Of a stretch of DNA of 59,245 bases, positions 25,201-36,278 are shown one piece after another (within the stretch, counting starts at the first letter, position 1; the number at the start of each line of letters is the position of its first letter). Below the pieces are notes generated by a model, which had not been told where the DNA came from, ran no database searches, and was given only the letters and a program-made list of their open reading frames with translations. Made by a program: the position numbers and the translations under genes. The stretch is from Auxenochlorella pyrenoidosa (lineage: Eukaryota > Chlorophyta > Trebouxiophyceae > Chlorellales > Chlorellaceae), in NCBI GenBank assembly GCA_001430745.1, contig KQ482003.1, positions 1,115,550 to 1,174,794 on the forward strand, given 5' to 3'.

Positions 25201-27706
25201 GGGCCCCGCGTTCTGCCACCGATGGTGCTCTGCCTTTCCCAACACCCCACGCAGGCGCTGCTCAACGGCGTGGAGCCGGTGGCGGTGAAGGTGGTGCCGC
25301 TGGGCGACGCCACCTCTGCATTCCTGCACGAGGCCCGCATGCTGCGCTCGCTGCGGCACCGCAACGTGGTGCACCTGGTGAGGCCGGGCCTGTTGGGGCC
25401 CCAAAAACTGGGATCCTGCCCCTGTGCGCCCCTGGGACGCCGCTAGGCCGCGCCAGGCTGGCATAGCTGGGCTGGCATGCACTCGCACGGGGGCAGGAGC
25501 AGTGCAAGCCGATGCACACTCACCCCCGCAATTTGCTCGCCTCTATTGCAGGTCGGCGTGGCTCTTTACGAGGACAAGGCCATGGTGCTGACAGAGTTCA
25601 TGGTGAGGCGGCGCCCAGCAGGGGCAGAGAGCCAGCAGAGCAGCTACAAGGAAACAATCCTCGCCCGTGGCATCGAGGCAGCTGGAATTTACTTGCGAGC
25701 TGAGCGTGCTTGGTATTTCATCCATTGCGCTTGCAGGAGGGGCGCGACCTGTTTTCCATGCTCAACCTCAAGGACAAGTCCGGGCAGCGAGTGTTCTCGT
25801 GGTGCGTGGGGAGGAGGATTGCGGAAAAGCAGCATCAGCACCATAGCGGGTCCTCCTGCTGCGCCTGTCTCCTGCCCTGTTCATCCCGCTGCCTGTTTGC
25901 ATGGCACCCTTGCCAACTCTTTGCCCTTCCTCTCTGTTGCCCCGGCAGGTACCGACGCGGCAAGCGCGTGGCTCTCGATGTGGCATCTGCCCTCGCGTAC
26001 GTTGCCATTCCCAGCTGGATGAATGCTGGCTGTCAACTGCTTTACTAGGAAACCGTCCAATCAACCATGCCCTTGCCATGCACGCCTGCGCGCCTCCCCC
26101 GTCAGTTGCCCCACATCCTTGGAAGCCCGTTCCTCCTCCCCCACCCCTGCCTTCCTCATTCTCCGACTTGTTTGCCTCTGCGCAGGTACCTTCACAGCAA
26201 GCGCGTCATGCACTTTGACATTAAGGTGGGGGCCGGCAGAAGTCAAAACTATGGCAATGAGGAATGCGCCTTTGCCTGCTGTTTACAACCCAGGAGCGCA
26301 AGTTAACACTTGGAGCCAAGCAGCCTTAGGTAACAACACCCGCCTTACACACAGATTCATTGACACAAGCTCCTCCCTCGCCCTGGGCTGTGCACCGCAG
26401 GCCTCCAATGTGCTGCTGACTCGGGACCTGACTGCCAAGCTTGGTGATGTGAGGAAGGGGCATGAGAGCACCTGGGCTGCCAATGCCGCGCCTGCTGGCC
26501 CGGTTGGCTGCCCTTGATCTGTCCAACCTGCCGCCTCGCCCCTTTCCACAGCAGCAGTTGACAGTCTTACTTGCCACTCTCCCTCCCCTTGGCAGGTCGG
26601 GCTGAGCAAGAACCTTACCCACACGCTGGCCAGCCAAAAGGAGGGGCCTGTCGGCACGTTTGCATGGTGAGTGCCCCGGCTCCGTCACTGCCCCTGCGCT
26701 TGCTCTGCAGGCTGCGCCTTGGGCCAGTCGCCGCCAGTTCAACGGTTGCCCAGCTGCCCCCGCTCAAGCCCCTGCTGCCGGCCTGGCCGTCTGCCCTCCC
26801 CGCTTGCAGGTGCGCCCCCGAGGTGCTCATGAACAAGCCCTGCACCTTCTCGGCCGACATCTACTCGTTCGGTGAGCAGCTGCGGGAATGGCCCGGTGGA
26901 ATGGATTGGGAGGGCATAAGGCAGCCTGCGTTTTTGCGATCGCGGCCACTCCAAATTGTGTTGTCCACAAGACTCTTGCATCGAGCTGGTAACGCCCACC
27001 TCCCTCTGCGCCCGTGCAGGCGTGCTGCTGTATGAGATCTGCACGGGCGAAATGCCCCTGCGGGGCCGGATCCAGATGCCCACAGTCCCCGACCACTGCC
27101 CCCAGGCGAGTGCAACTGGGACAGCAGCGCAGCCTGTCCGGGCGCAGCTCGCCCCGCCCCCGCACCACCTGCGCATGCGTGCGCGCTCGCGTCGCTGCAA
27201 CACCGCAGCGATGAGGCCGGCGAGCATCCCCACCTCACCTGGCCGCGGCCCCCCTGCCTCTCTGCAGGAGGTTGTGGACCTGCTGCGGCGCTGCCTGGCT
27301 GAGGACCCGGCGCAGCGCCCCACTGCGGCCCAGCTGGTGAGGGGAGGAGAAAGGGCGGGAGCAGCGGGGCGCAGGGTGTGCGCATGAGGGCCTGCCCTGT
27401 CAGCCTTGTTGATGACCCTCTGTTGAAAAGTGGTGCTGCTGGGTGCTGCATCTGCTGGGGGGGCCTGTCCCCCATGAAGGCCATTCTCGGCTTGCATCCC
27501 TGCAGGTGGAGGAGCTGTCGAGCCTGGGGGGCGCCAGCCTGAATCGCCACGGCCTGCTGACCGGGGAGCAGGGCCTGGGGGCGACCGCACCCGCCGAGGC
27601 TTCAGGCTGCGAGCAGCCGGATGCGCCTGCACCGATGGTCGATGGCCGCATGCTGGCAGGTGTCAATGCGCCTCAGCACGCCGTTGCGGCCTCCCCCTTT
27701 GCATAG
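22237..27706 (+). CDS. Receptor-like protein kinase B (mirror paralog of kinase A), 715 aa
   Basis: Exons: 22237-22338, 22555-22624, 22782-23081, 23237-23312, 23496-23559, 23700-23742, 23931-24057, 24246-24492, 24679-24861, 25009-25080, 25255-25377, 25552-25602, 25737-25801, 25949-25996, 26186-26225, 26401-26448, 26596-26666, 26810-26871, 27020-27105, 27268-27336, 27506-27706. Nineteen of 21 exons equal kinase A in length; exon 8 is 12 bases longer and exon 9 is 3 shorter. Signal peptide (VWAVQALLLALAAYAERAMA), PAN/apple-like Cys module at residues ~58-158, second Cys segment to ~250, TM at ~297-325 followed by RRRRRQ, kinase at ~405-649, 66-residue tail ending VAASPFA. Motifs: KLGSGAQGTVYE, VAVKVV, HFDIKASN, DVGLSK, CAPEVL, all residues needed for catalysis except HRD Arg (Phe) and DFG Phe (Val). 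Introns 1 and 19 use GC donors (AAC|GCAAGT; CCCAG|GCGAGT). Confidence 0.9.
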
Positions 27707-28775
27707 CCTGCCCTGGCGAAGAGGTTTGCGCCTCCGGAGCAGCGTGCAACACAGAAATGGTCTGTTTTCGGAAGTACCTATCCCTCCCAGGCTGCCCTGG
27801 GCAGGTTCCTCGTACACCTTGCCTCGTCTAAGGCGCAGCCAAGCGCTGCCGACTCACCTTCAAGCCAACTAGGCGTCTAAGTTTTCACGCCTCCACTCCA
27901 CCCCTTCCCCCTGCTGGCCCCCTCTGGCCCTCAACCGTCAGTACCTATGCCGCAATTTCGTTCCCACCTGCACTCACGCGTTCGCATCAAAGGGCGTCTG
28001 CGGTTGTCCTCCCTGCGTGCGTGCTTGTTCATGTCCCCTCCCAAGGTGTACCGCCGGTGTGATGGGGGCCCACGGTTTCAAATGCTCACCCCCCTCACAC
28101 GCCTCGGGCTCAACTTAACTTGTGTGCACCCTTCGTGTCACCTCTTTGCGCTGTCGACGCAGCACAGCACACAAATGCCTGGTTGCCAGTGTCCTCCCAT
28201 CACTGTCTTGCCCCTTCTATCATTTCTAGTCCTTGTCGAATGTACTTCCACATCTTTATCATTGACACTTGTAACAGCGGCTGCCAAGACCGAAGGGGAC
28301 GCGAGTCTGGACGGAAGACGAAGCGGCACCCAATGGGCGTGGTAGGCTGCTGCCTGCACATGCTCGGCTTCAGAGACTCGATCTGATGCAACTTAGGGCA
28401 ACTCACGAGTGTCACCCGAACCCGCCAAAATGCAAGCTCAGGGTGTTGTGCACATGGGTGTAGACGTCGCCATGTTGCCTGCTGGGGGCGCTGCTGTGAT
28501 GCATCGCAGCAAAGAGGCGCCGTCCTCGGTGTTGCTAATTTTGCACTAGTTCTGCCGGAAAAACGATCCAATTTCTCCGTTTCCAGTTGCCGGCGCACTA
28601 ACGTTAGGGCTCTGACTTCTCGCTAACCGGCACAGCAGCTTGCGGCGGGCGGCTGTTGCTTGTGAAGTGGCGATTCGGCGCCAAGTTCAGCAGCGGCAAT
28701 CGCGAGGAAGGCTCCCGTGCAGTGCCGCTGCCGCTTGCTTGACCGCCGCCAGCTGGGTCGCCAGTCCCCGCACCC
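27707..28775. other. Intergenic region with 3' UTR of kinase B and promoter of the next gene
   Basis: TGTAA at 28270-28274, 564 bases after the stop of kinase B, fits a green-algal polyadenylation signal. About 28300-28775 should contain the promoter and 5' UTR of the next gene. No coding segment recognised. Confidence 0.45.
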
Positions 28776-30197
28776 ATGGCCGGTCAGGGCCTTGGGCAGG
28801 AGGATTATGCAGCTTTCCTGGAGCGCAAGTATGGCCTGGGCGCGATAGACCAGGTACATGACACCACATTGAAGTGCCGTGCATGTGCAGCCCCGTGCGA
28901 GTGCATGCGCCTGGAGCTTGTGCTGTGCAGAGTCCTGACTGGCATGGTGCCTACTGTGTGCTTTGCAGGAGGACCTAGCATCAGAGGGCGGCACTGCCTC
29001 TGCACAGGTTGACTGGCAACAGTTCCATATTGCCGCCTGCTCTGCAACTTCCGGCTTGTTTGCAGCACCCAGCTTTGCGCTTTTCCACAACACCATGCCG
29101 TCTGTGGCTCTGTCATTGCTCCCTGCCTCAGGCCGACCCTTACCCTGAACTGCCCCGCCCGCGCACTGGAGGCAGCGCCGCCCGCCCGCCCGCCGGCCGC
29201 TCGCTTGCCGCCATGCCCAGCTGGCAGCGGCTGAGCCGCAACCGTGCCGCCAAGCGTGGCGTCGACTTCACGCAGCACCAGCACCTCTCCACCCTGTACC
29301 ACATGCACCGCCGCATCGCCGAGATGTACGCCAAGCCAGGCCCGGTGCAGCGAACAGAGGACGCGGGGGCGCCACCGCCGCATGCAAGCCCACCACACCC
29401 AGCAACATCCCCATACACTGGCCCTGGGTAAGGCCGGGCCAGAGCCATGCAGCACCCTGCTGGCACAACTGCAGCAGAGCAGCGCATGCAGGGCGGGATT
29501 GGGCAGGTTGGACATGCTTGGTCCTGGGGGGGCCGACTCCTGATGCGCTGACAGCCCGCTGCCGCGCTTCTGTCCTGCACACACCTCTGCAGTGCTCAAC
29601 GGGGGGCTCCACGCAGCCGACCACCCACCGCACCCAGCAGCAGCAGCCGCACCCTGGAGCCTCCTGCGCCGCCAGCGGACAGCTACTCAAAACGGCGCGT
29701 GCAGAACACTGCATCAGCGCTGAAGACGGCCATCCTTGATGAGATTGTCGGTGCGCGCTTTCCGACATTCTGCATCAAGTGCGCTGCCATGCACGTGTTG
29801 GTGCAAGTGCCGTGCAAGGGTCACCACTGGGGAGCATAGCGCCCGCCTCTCGAGTGCCTCTTTGCCTGCTGCACCCAGCGGTGTGTGCAGCCAACCGCAT
29901 CTACGAGGGGCAGCGGCTCAAGGCGCTGTTCCGCAGCTATCTGAAGCTCAACGCTGGCGAGAGCTTCTTCCCCACGCTGCAGCAGGTGGGAGGGAGAGGG
30001 CCGCCAGGCCTGGCCCCTTACGTACCTGGGCAGGTCCACCGGGGGGCGGCATCACTGGACCACCGGTGGGCGGCATCACAGCCCCACAGGCATCACACAC
30101 GCCAATGTGACTCCTACTGGCAGTCACCCCATCTCTTCTCCTCTGTTGCTGGATGTAGGTCATCGAGGAGCTTTCTGTGGAGCTTGGCGTTGCCTGA
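28776..30197 (+). CDS. Uncharacterised 234-residue protein
   Basis: Six exons with consistent phase: 28776-28853, 28969-29007, 29132-29427, 29593-29750, 29891-29985, 30159-30197. Start MAGQGLGQEDYAAFLERKYG. The N-terminal third is polar, followed by a basic helical stretch (WQRLSRNRAAKRGVDF, LYHMHRRIAEMYA), a Pro/Ser-rich linker, and a helical C-terminus (ALKTAILDEIV, IYEGQRLKALFRSYLKLN, LQQVIEELSVELGVA). No signal peptide, TM or catalytic motif is visible. The conserved-looking ends with a disordered middle suggest a small scaffold or adaptor. I do not recognise the family. Confidence 0.65.
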
Positions 30198-30529
30198 GGA
30201 GGGGTTGCCGGGCATCGCGTTGAGCGACGTTGCGGCTGCTGTTGACGCCCGCCAGTGCCTGCTCACCTTTTACATCTAACCTACTGCTCCTGTCCCCTTT
30301 AATTATTTTTTGTTGCGAATCATGCTGTAGACAACTAAACCCTGGGGCGCTGGTGGTTGATGTCCGAGCGCTTAAGCGGGCAGCACTTCAGCAGCGTCCG
30401 CACAAAAAGACATCGTACCTCAGGAACTGCCTGCATGCGGTTGCCCTGCTGCAAGTACCCAGCTATAACCTACATGTTTCAGGAAGTTCGGGGGTGGGGC
30501 AGAGTCTAAAAACATGTTACGAGTGGCCC

Positions 30530-33500
30530 ATGTGCATGGGCAGCTTGCCAGCAGGCATGCCGCACGCCGCCCAGATGGTGGTGCAAGATCCGGGTGCCTC
30601 ACGCCCAGCTCTCAAGGCAGCCTCTGCGGCCGCCCCCTGGTTCTCCATCCGGCTGGAAGGCTGCCCCCGGGCGCAGAAGCTCGACGCATTTCTACACTCG
30701 CTCGCTGCTGGCGAGCCAGGCCACACGGGCGTCATGAGCAGCAGCTTTGACGCTGAGGGACGCCTTGTCGGCAACCAGCGGTACAGGAAGGCAAGCTTGG
30801 AGCGCTGTCGCCCCTGCCGGCGTTCGTCAGGGCCCTGTTACGGGGCCAAGGGGGATTTTCGGGTTCTCTTGCATCATCGAGCATGCCATGGCAGCGCTTA
30901 GAAAGACAGCAGCCAGTAGTGCAAAGCACTTGCGGCGGGGGCAGGCCTTGCCGGCGGGGACACTGCTTGCGCACTGCAAGGCAAGCACCCCCCTCAATCG
31001 CCTGTGGGCAATGCCTCCTCTGCTGCTCGCTTGCTTGCTGGTCAGGCTCGTGCGCTTGGTTCTGTGTTCTGTGTTCTGTTCTCTCTGCGCAAGAGTGTGT
31101 GGCACACACCTGAGTTGAAGTTTGTTTTTTTGGTCGAAAGCTGCTGCTGCGCTGTCCCGGGCTGCATGCGCTTACATGTACTGACTTTTCAACTGCAATG
31201 GCATATGCGACGCAGTTTCGGAGTAGACAGCCTGGGCTGAAGCTGCGCGATCTGGCCCATGAGAGACCTGCTCCATCTACTCTGGCCTGGCACTGCCCAG
31301 CCTTTGCAGTGATGCAATCCCCTGCCCCTTTTCCTGGTGCACCCTGCAGATCCGGAACCTCAATCAAGGCGCTTTCGGTTTTGTCATTCTCTGCGAGGAC
31401 ACGGTGCGGGGCACCCAAGTGGCGCTCAAATTCATCGAGCGTGGGCCCGAGGTGCGGCCCCTTCTGCAAGGCTGGGGCTGCCGTGTGGGAGGGACCTGAT
31501 GATGATGCAGTGCAAGGAGTGTATGGGCATGGGCAGAAAGTGCGCGTGGCTGGCCGCAGCAGGATGCGCGGACGAGGCAGGCTACGATGGGAAGACATGT
31601 GCTCGCCAGCAGGCGCTTGCACGCTGCCCACGTGCCCAGCAAAGCAGAAGGGCCCAGCACTCCCGACCATCGTTCCCTGGGTGCAGCACATCACCAAGTA
31701 TGTGGAACGGGAGATCATCAACCACATGAAGCTGCGGCACCCGCACATCATCGACCTGCAGGAGGTGGGCGCAGCAGAGCCTGCAGCCCTGCATTGGTTG
31801 CCGGTGGTGGCGCTCCTGTGGCCTGCATCTCCTCGCTTGCTGGTTTAGGGCTTCAGTGCTCCTGCCCTCCCTTCTGGCCCACCTCTTCTCAGCGTGTGCC
31901 AAGGTCAGGGGGGGGGTTGCCTGAATCGCGGCCCTCTGCCCTGCTGCAGGTGTTCATCACGTCCACGCACCTGGTGGGGCGGCGCAGGCAGCGGAGTGAA
32001 GCGGGGGCCCAATTCCGTGCCTGCCTCGGCCAGCGCCTGTGCATCCGCGAGCTGCAGCTGGACAGGAGAGCTAGGGTCCTTCACCAGCCCCGACAGCAGC
32101 AGCACCCACACGAGTCACGTGCTCCCCGGCTCCCTCCAGGTGCTGTCAATGGAGTTTGCGGCGGGGGGTGACCTGTCGGACTTTGTGAGGCAGCGCCGGG
32201 GCCTGTCCGAGGAGCTGGCCCGCTGGTTCTTCCAGCAGCTGATCATCGCCGTGGACTACACGCACCGCATGGTGGGTGCCGCTGCCGCTCCCGCACACCC
32301 TTGCCGCCCCCGCCGGCGCTGCCGGTGCAGTGTGGACCATATTTGGGGTCCACCGCAGCGGCAGCATGCCCCGCGGCCCTGAGTTTTGCTACATGGCAGC
32401 AGCAGCGTTGGACGCGCGTCCCGGGACTCGAGGCGCGGCTGCTGCCGCTGGCAAATGCCGCCTCGGGCGCTCAATCCACGGCACAGCCAAGGCGACCCCA
32501 GCCACCAGTGCCGCCAGGCCTTGCAAGGGGCAGGCCTGCTCTGCGCTGCCATGCGATGGGATGCCTGCCTCAGCCCCCCGCCCCCCCTGGGCCCGTTGCG
32601 CAGGGCGTGAGCAGCCGCGACCTCAAGATGGAGAACACGCTGCTGGATGGCAGCCCGCGCCCGCTCATCAAGGTGCGGCTGGGCAGGGCCCAGGGGGGGT
32701 TGCGGCGGGCGTGCCGGGCTCGGTGCGCCTGCAACCGCTGCGTCGGCGTGGCAGGCCGGGCTGCCAACAGGCCACCCAGCGATGCTCTTCTGGCCGGGTT
32801 ATGCGATGCCGGCTCCTTGCCCCGCTCCCAGCGCCCCTTGCCCGTTCCTGTGCACCCGCAGCTGGCCGACTTTGGCTTCTCTAAGGACGCCAACGCGCAC
32901 AGCGCGCCCACCAGCCGCGTGGGCACCCCCGCCTACCTGGCTCCCGAGGTCATCAGCAACCTGCCGGGCCAAAAGTACGACGGCAAGGTGCGCCCGTGGC
33001 GAGGGCAGGGTGCCCGCCAGGCTTGGCGGCCGCAAGCGGTGCCAGCCCTCCTGCGGGACAGAGGGCCGCAAGCCTGGTCACTCCATGCTGGTCCGCCAGC
33101 TGTGCTTCATTCTGTGTGCTGGGGCGCTGCTGGGCCATCCACCTTGACTCGCAGTCGGCAAACCATGCCGGCCCGCCCCCGCTCGCCCGCACCCGCCCGC
33201 AGAAGGCAGACATCTGGAGCTGTGGGGTGCTGCTGTTTGCGATGACCACAAACACCTTCCCCTTCCAGTGAGCCCCTGTGTAAAGCAGCGGAGCGACAGA
33301 GGCCGGGTTGCATGCTGTGTGCGTGCCCGCGGCTGCAGAGGGGGCCAGCCAGCCAAGGCATTTGCAATTGGCAGCTGCCACGCTGCAGCACGTTTTGCCT
33401 CACTCTGTTCCGACACCTGCCGCTGCAGCCGCGAGGGCGACGCCTACCTGAAGCCCAACCAGCGGCTGAACTCCATGCTGCAGCGCATTTTGCGGGGGGA

Positions 33501-35329
33501 CTTCACCTTCCCTCGCGAAAGGCAGCTCAGGTGGGCACGCTGCGAGAGGCATGGGCACCAGGAGCGCCACGCCGCAGGCATTGGGCTGCACCCCCGTGGC
33601 TGCCCAGCGGGCGGGCCGCTGAACGCCGGGCTGCTTCGCAGCCGTGCCAGCGGCGGCGCCCCATGCTGCCGCCAGCCGCCCCCTGCCTCTCCACTGTGCG
33701 CAGCGACGGCCTGCGCAACCTCATCGCCCGCATGCTGGTGGTGGACCCCTCCAAGCGGGCCACGCTCAAGGCAAGTGGGGCGGGGGCGCTCAGGCACGGC
33801 CGTGCGCAACGGCTGCCCCCTGCCACCGCCTGCCTGCCACGTACGCAGCAGCCGCCCCGCTGCGTGCTGCGCCGCCGGCCAGGGCAGGTGGCCGCATGCA
33901 TCGGCTGGCCAAGCTGCGGGGCGTGCCGACACGACGTGCTGCCCGGCAAGCCCTGCAGGAGATCATGGTGCACCCCTGGTTTGCCGAGGGCCTCAACCCG
34001 GGCACCCTGGCCTTCAACGACCAATGCGTGGCGGTGAGGTCCCGCCGGCTGCCTGGAGCCTTCTGCCAGCCAGGGCGTCTGCCCGGCCCAAAGCCTGGCG
34101 TGCACTTTGTTGTGGAGGCATGCAGGGCATGCCAAGTAGGCAGTGTGTATGGCGCAGGGGGGCCTCTTGCGCCCGTGGTCCTAACCCTGCGCCGCCCCGC
34201 GCCCACTGCCCCCCGCCACCCTGCCACCCCCCCACCCCCACCCCCACCCCACCCCCCCCCACCCCCCCACCCCCCGCGCCNNNNNNNNNNNNNNNNNNNN
34301 NNNNNNNNNNNNNNNNNNNNNNNNNNNNNNNNNNNNNNNNNNNNNNNNNNNNNNNNNNNNNNNNNNNNNNNNNNNNNNNNNNNNNNNNNNNNNNNNNNNN
34401 NNNNNNNNNNNNNNNNNNNNNNNNNNNNNNNNNNNNNNNNNNNNNNNNNNNNNNNNNNNNNNNNNNNNNNNNNNNNNNNNNNNNNNNNNNNNNNNNNNNN
34501 NNNNNNNNNNNNNNNNNNNNNNNNNNNNNNNNNNNNNNNNNNNNNNNNNNNNNNNNNNNNNNNNNNNNNNNNNNNNNNNNNNNNNNNNNNNNNNNNNNNN
34601 NNNNNNNNNNNNNNNNNNNNNNNNNNNNNNNNNNNNNNNNNNNNNNNNNNNNNNNNNNNNNNNNNNNNNNNNNNNNNNNNNNNNNNNNNNNNNNNNNNNN
34701 NNNNNNNNNNNNNNNNNNNNNNNNNNNNNNNNNNNNNNNNNNNNNNNNNNNNNNNNNNNNNNNNNNNNNNNNNNNNNNNNNNNNNNNNNNNNNNNNNNNN
34801 NNNNNNNNNNNNNNNNNNNNNNNGGAGTGCCAGGCCAATGAGCCGCCGCCCGAGATGCTGCAAGAGGTGAGGCCGAGGTCGCGTTGCCACCCCCCGTGCT
34901 GACTGCACCTGCCCATGTGTGCTGCCCACAGTATGCTGAGCCGGTGCGCTTGCCTTGGCCCATCCCTGTGCCTGGCAGGTGCGGAGGATTGTCATGGAGG
35001 CGTCCAAGCCGCAAGCAGGTGTGGGGGGGCACAACGCCAAGGGACGCGCACACCGCGCCTGCAGAGCATGGCTGGCTGCCAGAGCAGAGGCACCCATCGG
35101 CCCACAGCAGGCCCTCCAGGCGCTGGGGCCCCGCCCCGCCGCCGCGCCCCGCCGCCGCTTTTCTGCCCGCTGACATGCTCCTTCCTCCGCCCTGGCACTC
35201 GCAGGCGTGCACGTGCCAGGCGGCAGCGGCGGCGGCGACGGCGGCAACACTGCCTCGCTGGACGACTTGGTGCGCGACGTGGCAAACGACGCGGCGCAGG
35301 GCGGCGACTCCTGGGACTGGGCCGACTGA
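30530..35329 (+). CDS. SnRK2-like serine/threonine protein kinase
   Basis: Exons: 30530-30790, 31350-31451, 31687-31764, 31950-31973, 32140-32271, 32604-32672, 32862-32987, 33203-33267, 33429-33530, 33704-33770, 33959-34033, (gap), ?-34866, 34979-35018, 35205-35329. An 87-residue N-terminal extension precedes the kinase: LNQGAFGFVILCED loop, VALKFIE lysine, MEFAAGGDLSDFV hinge, SSRDLKMENTLLDGS catalytic loop, ADFGFSK, VGTPAYLAPEV, KADIWSCGVLLFAM, HPWF. 'MEN(T)LLDGSP.P..K..DFG.SK' and the acidic Asp-rich tail (SLDDLVRDVAND, DSWDWAD) are SnRK2 traits; in algae such kinases act in nutrient and osmotic stress. The HRD His is Ser. Introns after 30790 and 33770 have GC donors (AAG|GCAAG). One or more exons lie in the N gap. 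Confidence 0.85.
34281..34823. other. Assembly gap (543 N) in the SnRK2-like gene
   Basis: Run of N directly after a C-rich tract (34229-34280). It removes the segment linking the kinase domain to the acidic tail. Confidence 0.98.
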
Positions 35330-36278
35330 GCCCTGGCGGGCCACGAGGATCACCACGAACACCTTGACATTTTTACAGTACGCATGCGCATCTTGCCAGC
35401 GCAACTGCAGCGGTCTTCTCCAGCTCCGCAGTCGCGGGGCGCTGCAGCCCTGATGGTACCATCCTGCCCCGGCATTTCAGTAGGTTATGCCGCTGTGATT
35501 CTTTTGGGAGGGAGAAGACCCTCCCTCGCCTGTGCCGCACTGTCTACCCCTCACTTGCAGCCTCCCTGCTTTCCCGCCCCCCTACCGTGTTCATCTCTGT
35601 ATTCCCCCTCCCAATCTTTGAAGTATGCTGTCCCTCCGGTGCGGCGCGGCTTCTTTTTGCCATCACCCTGCAGCAAAGTACCATGCAGCAAAGTCACCAT
35701 GCGTCACTCATGCCTGCAGTACCACCTCTGTGCGTCACTCGTGCCTGCCACCACCATCGTCACCAGCCTGCTGCGGGGGAACAGCTTCCATGCCGTCGCC
35801 GCTGTACTTCCGCGCTGCCCTCATCACCAGTGCTATCACCACCCACCCCCACCCTGCAAAGTCTGCTCGCATGCCGTCGCTTTTCCCAAGTCAACTTTCA
35901 CTCCGTTTTCCTGTCCTTTTCCTGGGTCTTAACGACAAAGCGTGCATCGCCGCCACACACGCACATGTGAGCACGTGTTCATGCGCAGAAAGGATGGAGA
36001 AGAGTGAAGGATGGAGGAGGGTGGGCTGTAGTGAATGAGAGAAGGGTGAAGGGTGGAGGACGGTGGGCTGCACTGAATGGCCGGCAGGTGCTGCAGGGCA
36101 GAGATTGTAGCTGCCCGCATGAAACAGATTATCTGAGAGAGTGCTTGAGTATACCGAGGGCAGACATGCAGGTGTCTGACAAGAAAAAAATATGAATGCA
36201 GTAACAGGGTCTTGGGGGGTGTAGAGTGATGGCGTGCAGGCAGGAAGCGGGGAAGCATGGCCAGCAGGCGCGAGCGCT
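35330..36278. other. Convergent intergenic region, 949 bp
   Basis: Between two convergent stop codons. Holds a short duplicated string GCGTCACTC(A/G)TGCCTGC (35701 and 35732 areas) and the 42-bp tandem repeat listed separately. Less GC-rich than its surroundings. No gene recognised. Confidence 0.5.
35999..36080. repeat. Two-copy tandem repeat, ~42 bp period
   Basis: GAAGAGTGAAGGATGGAGGA... (35999-36040) is repeated as GAAGGGTGAAGGGTGGAGGA... (36041-36080) with few mismatches, both ending in GGTGGGCTG...TGAATG. Confidence 0.8.
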
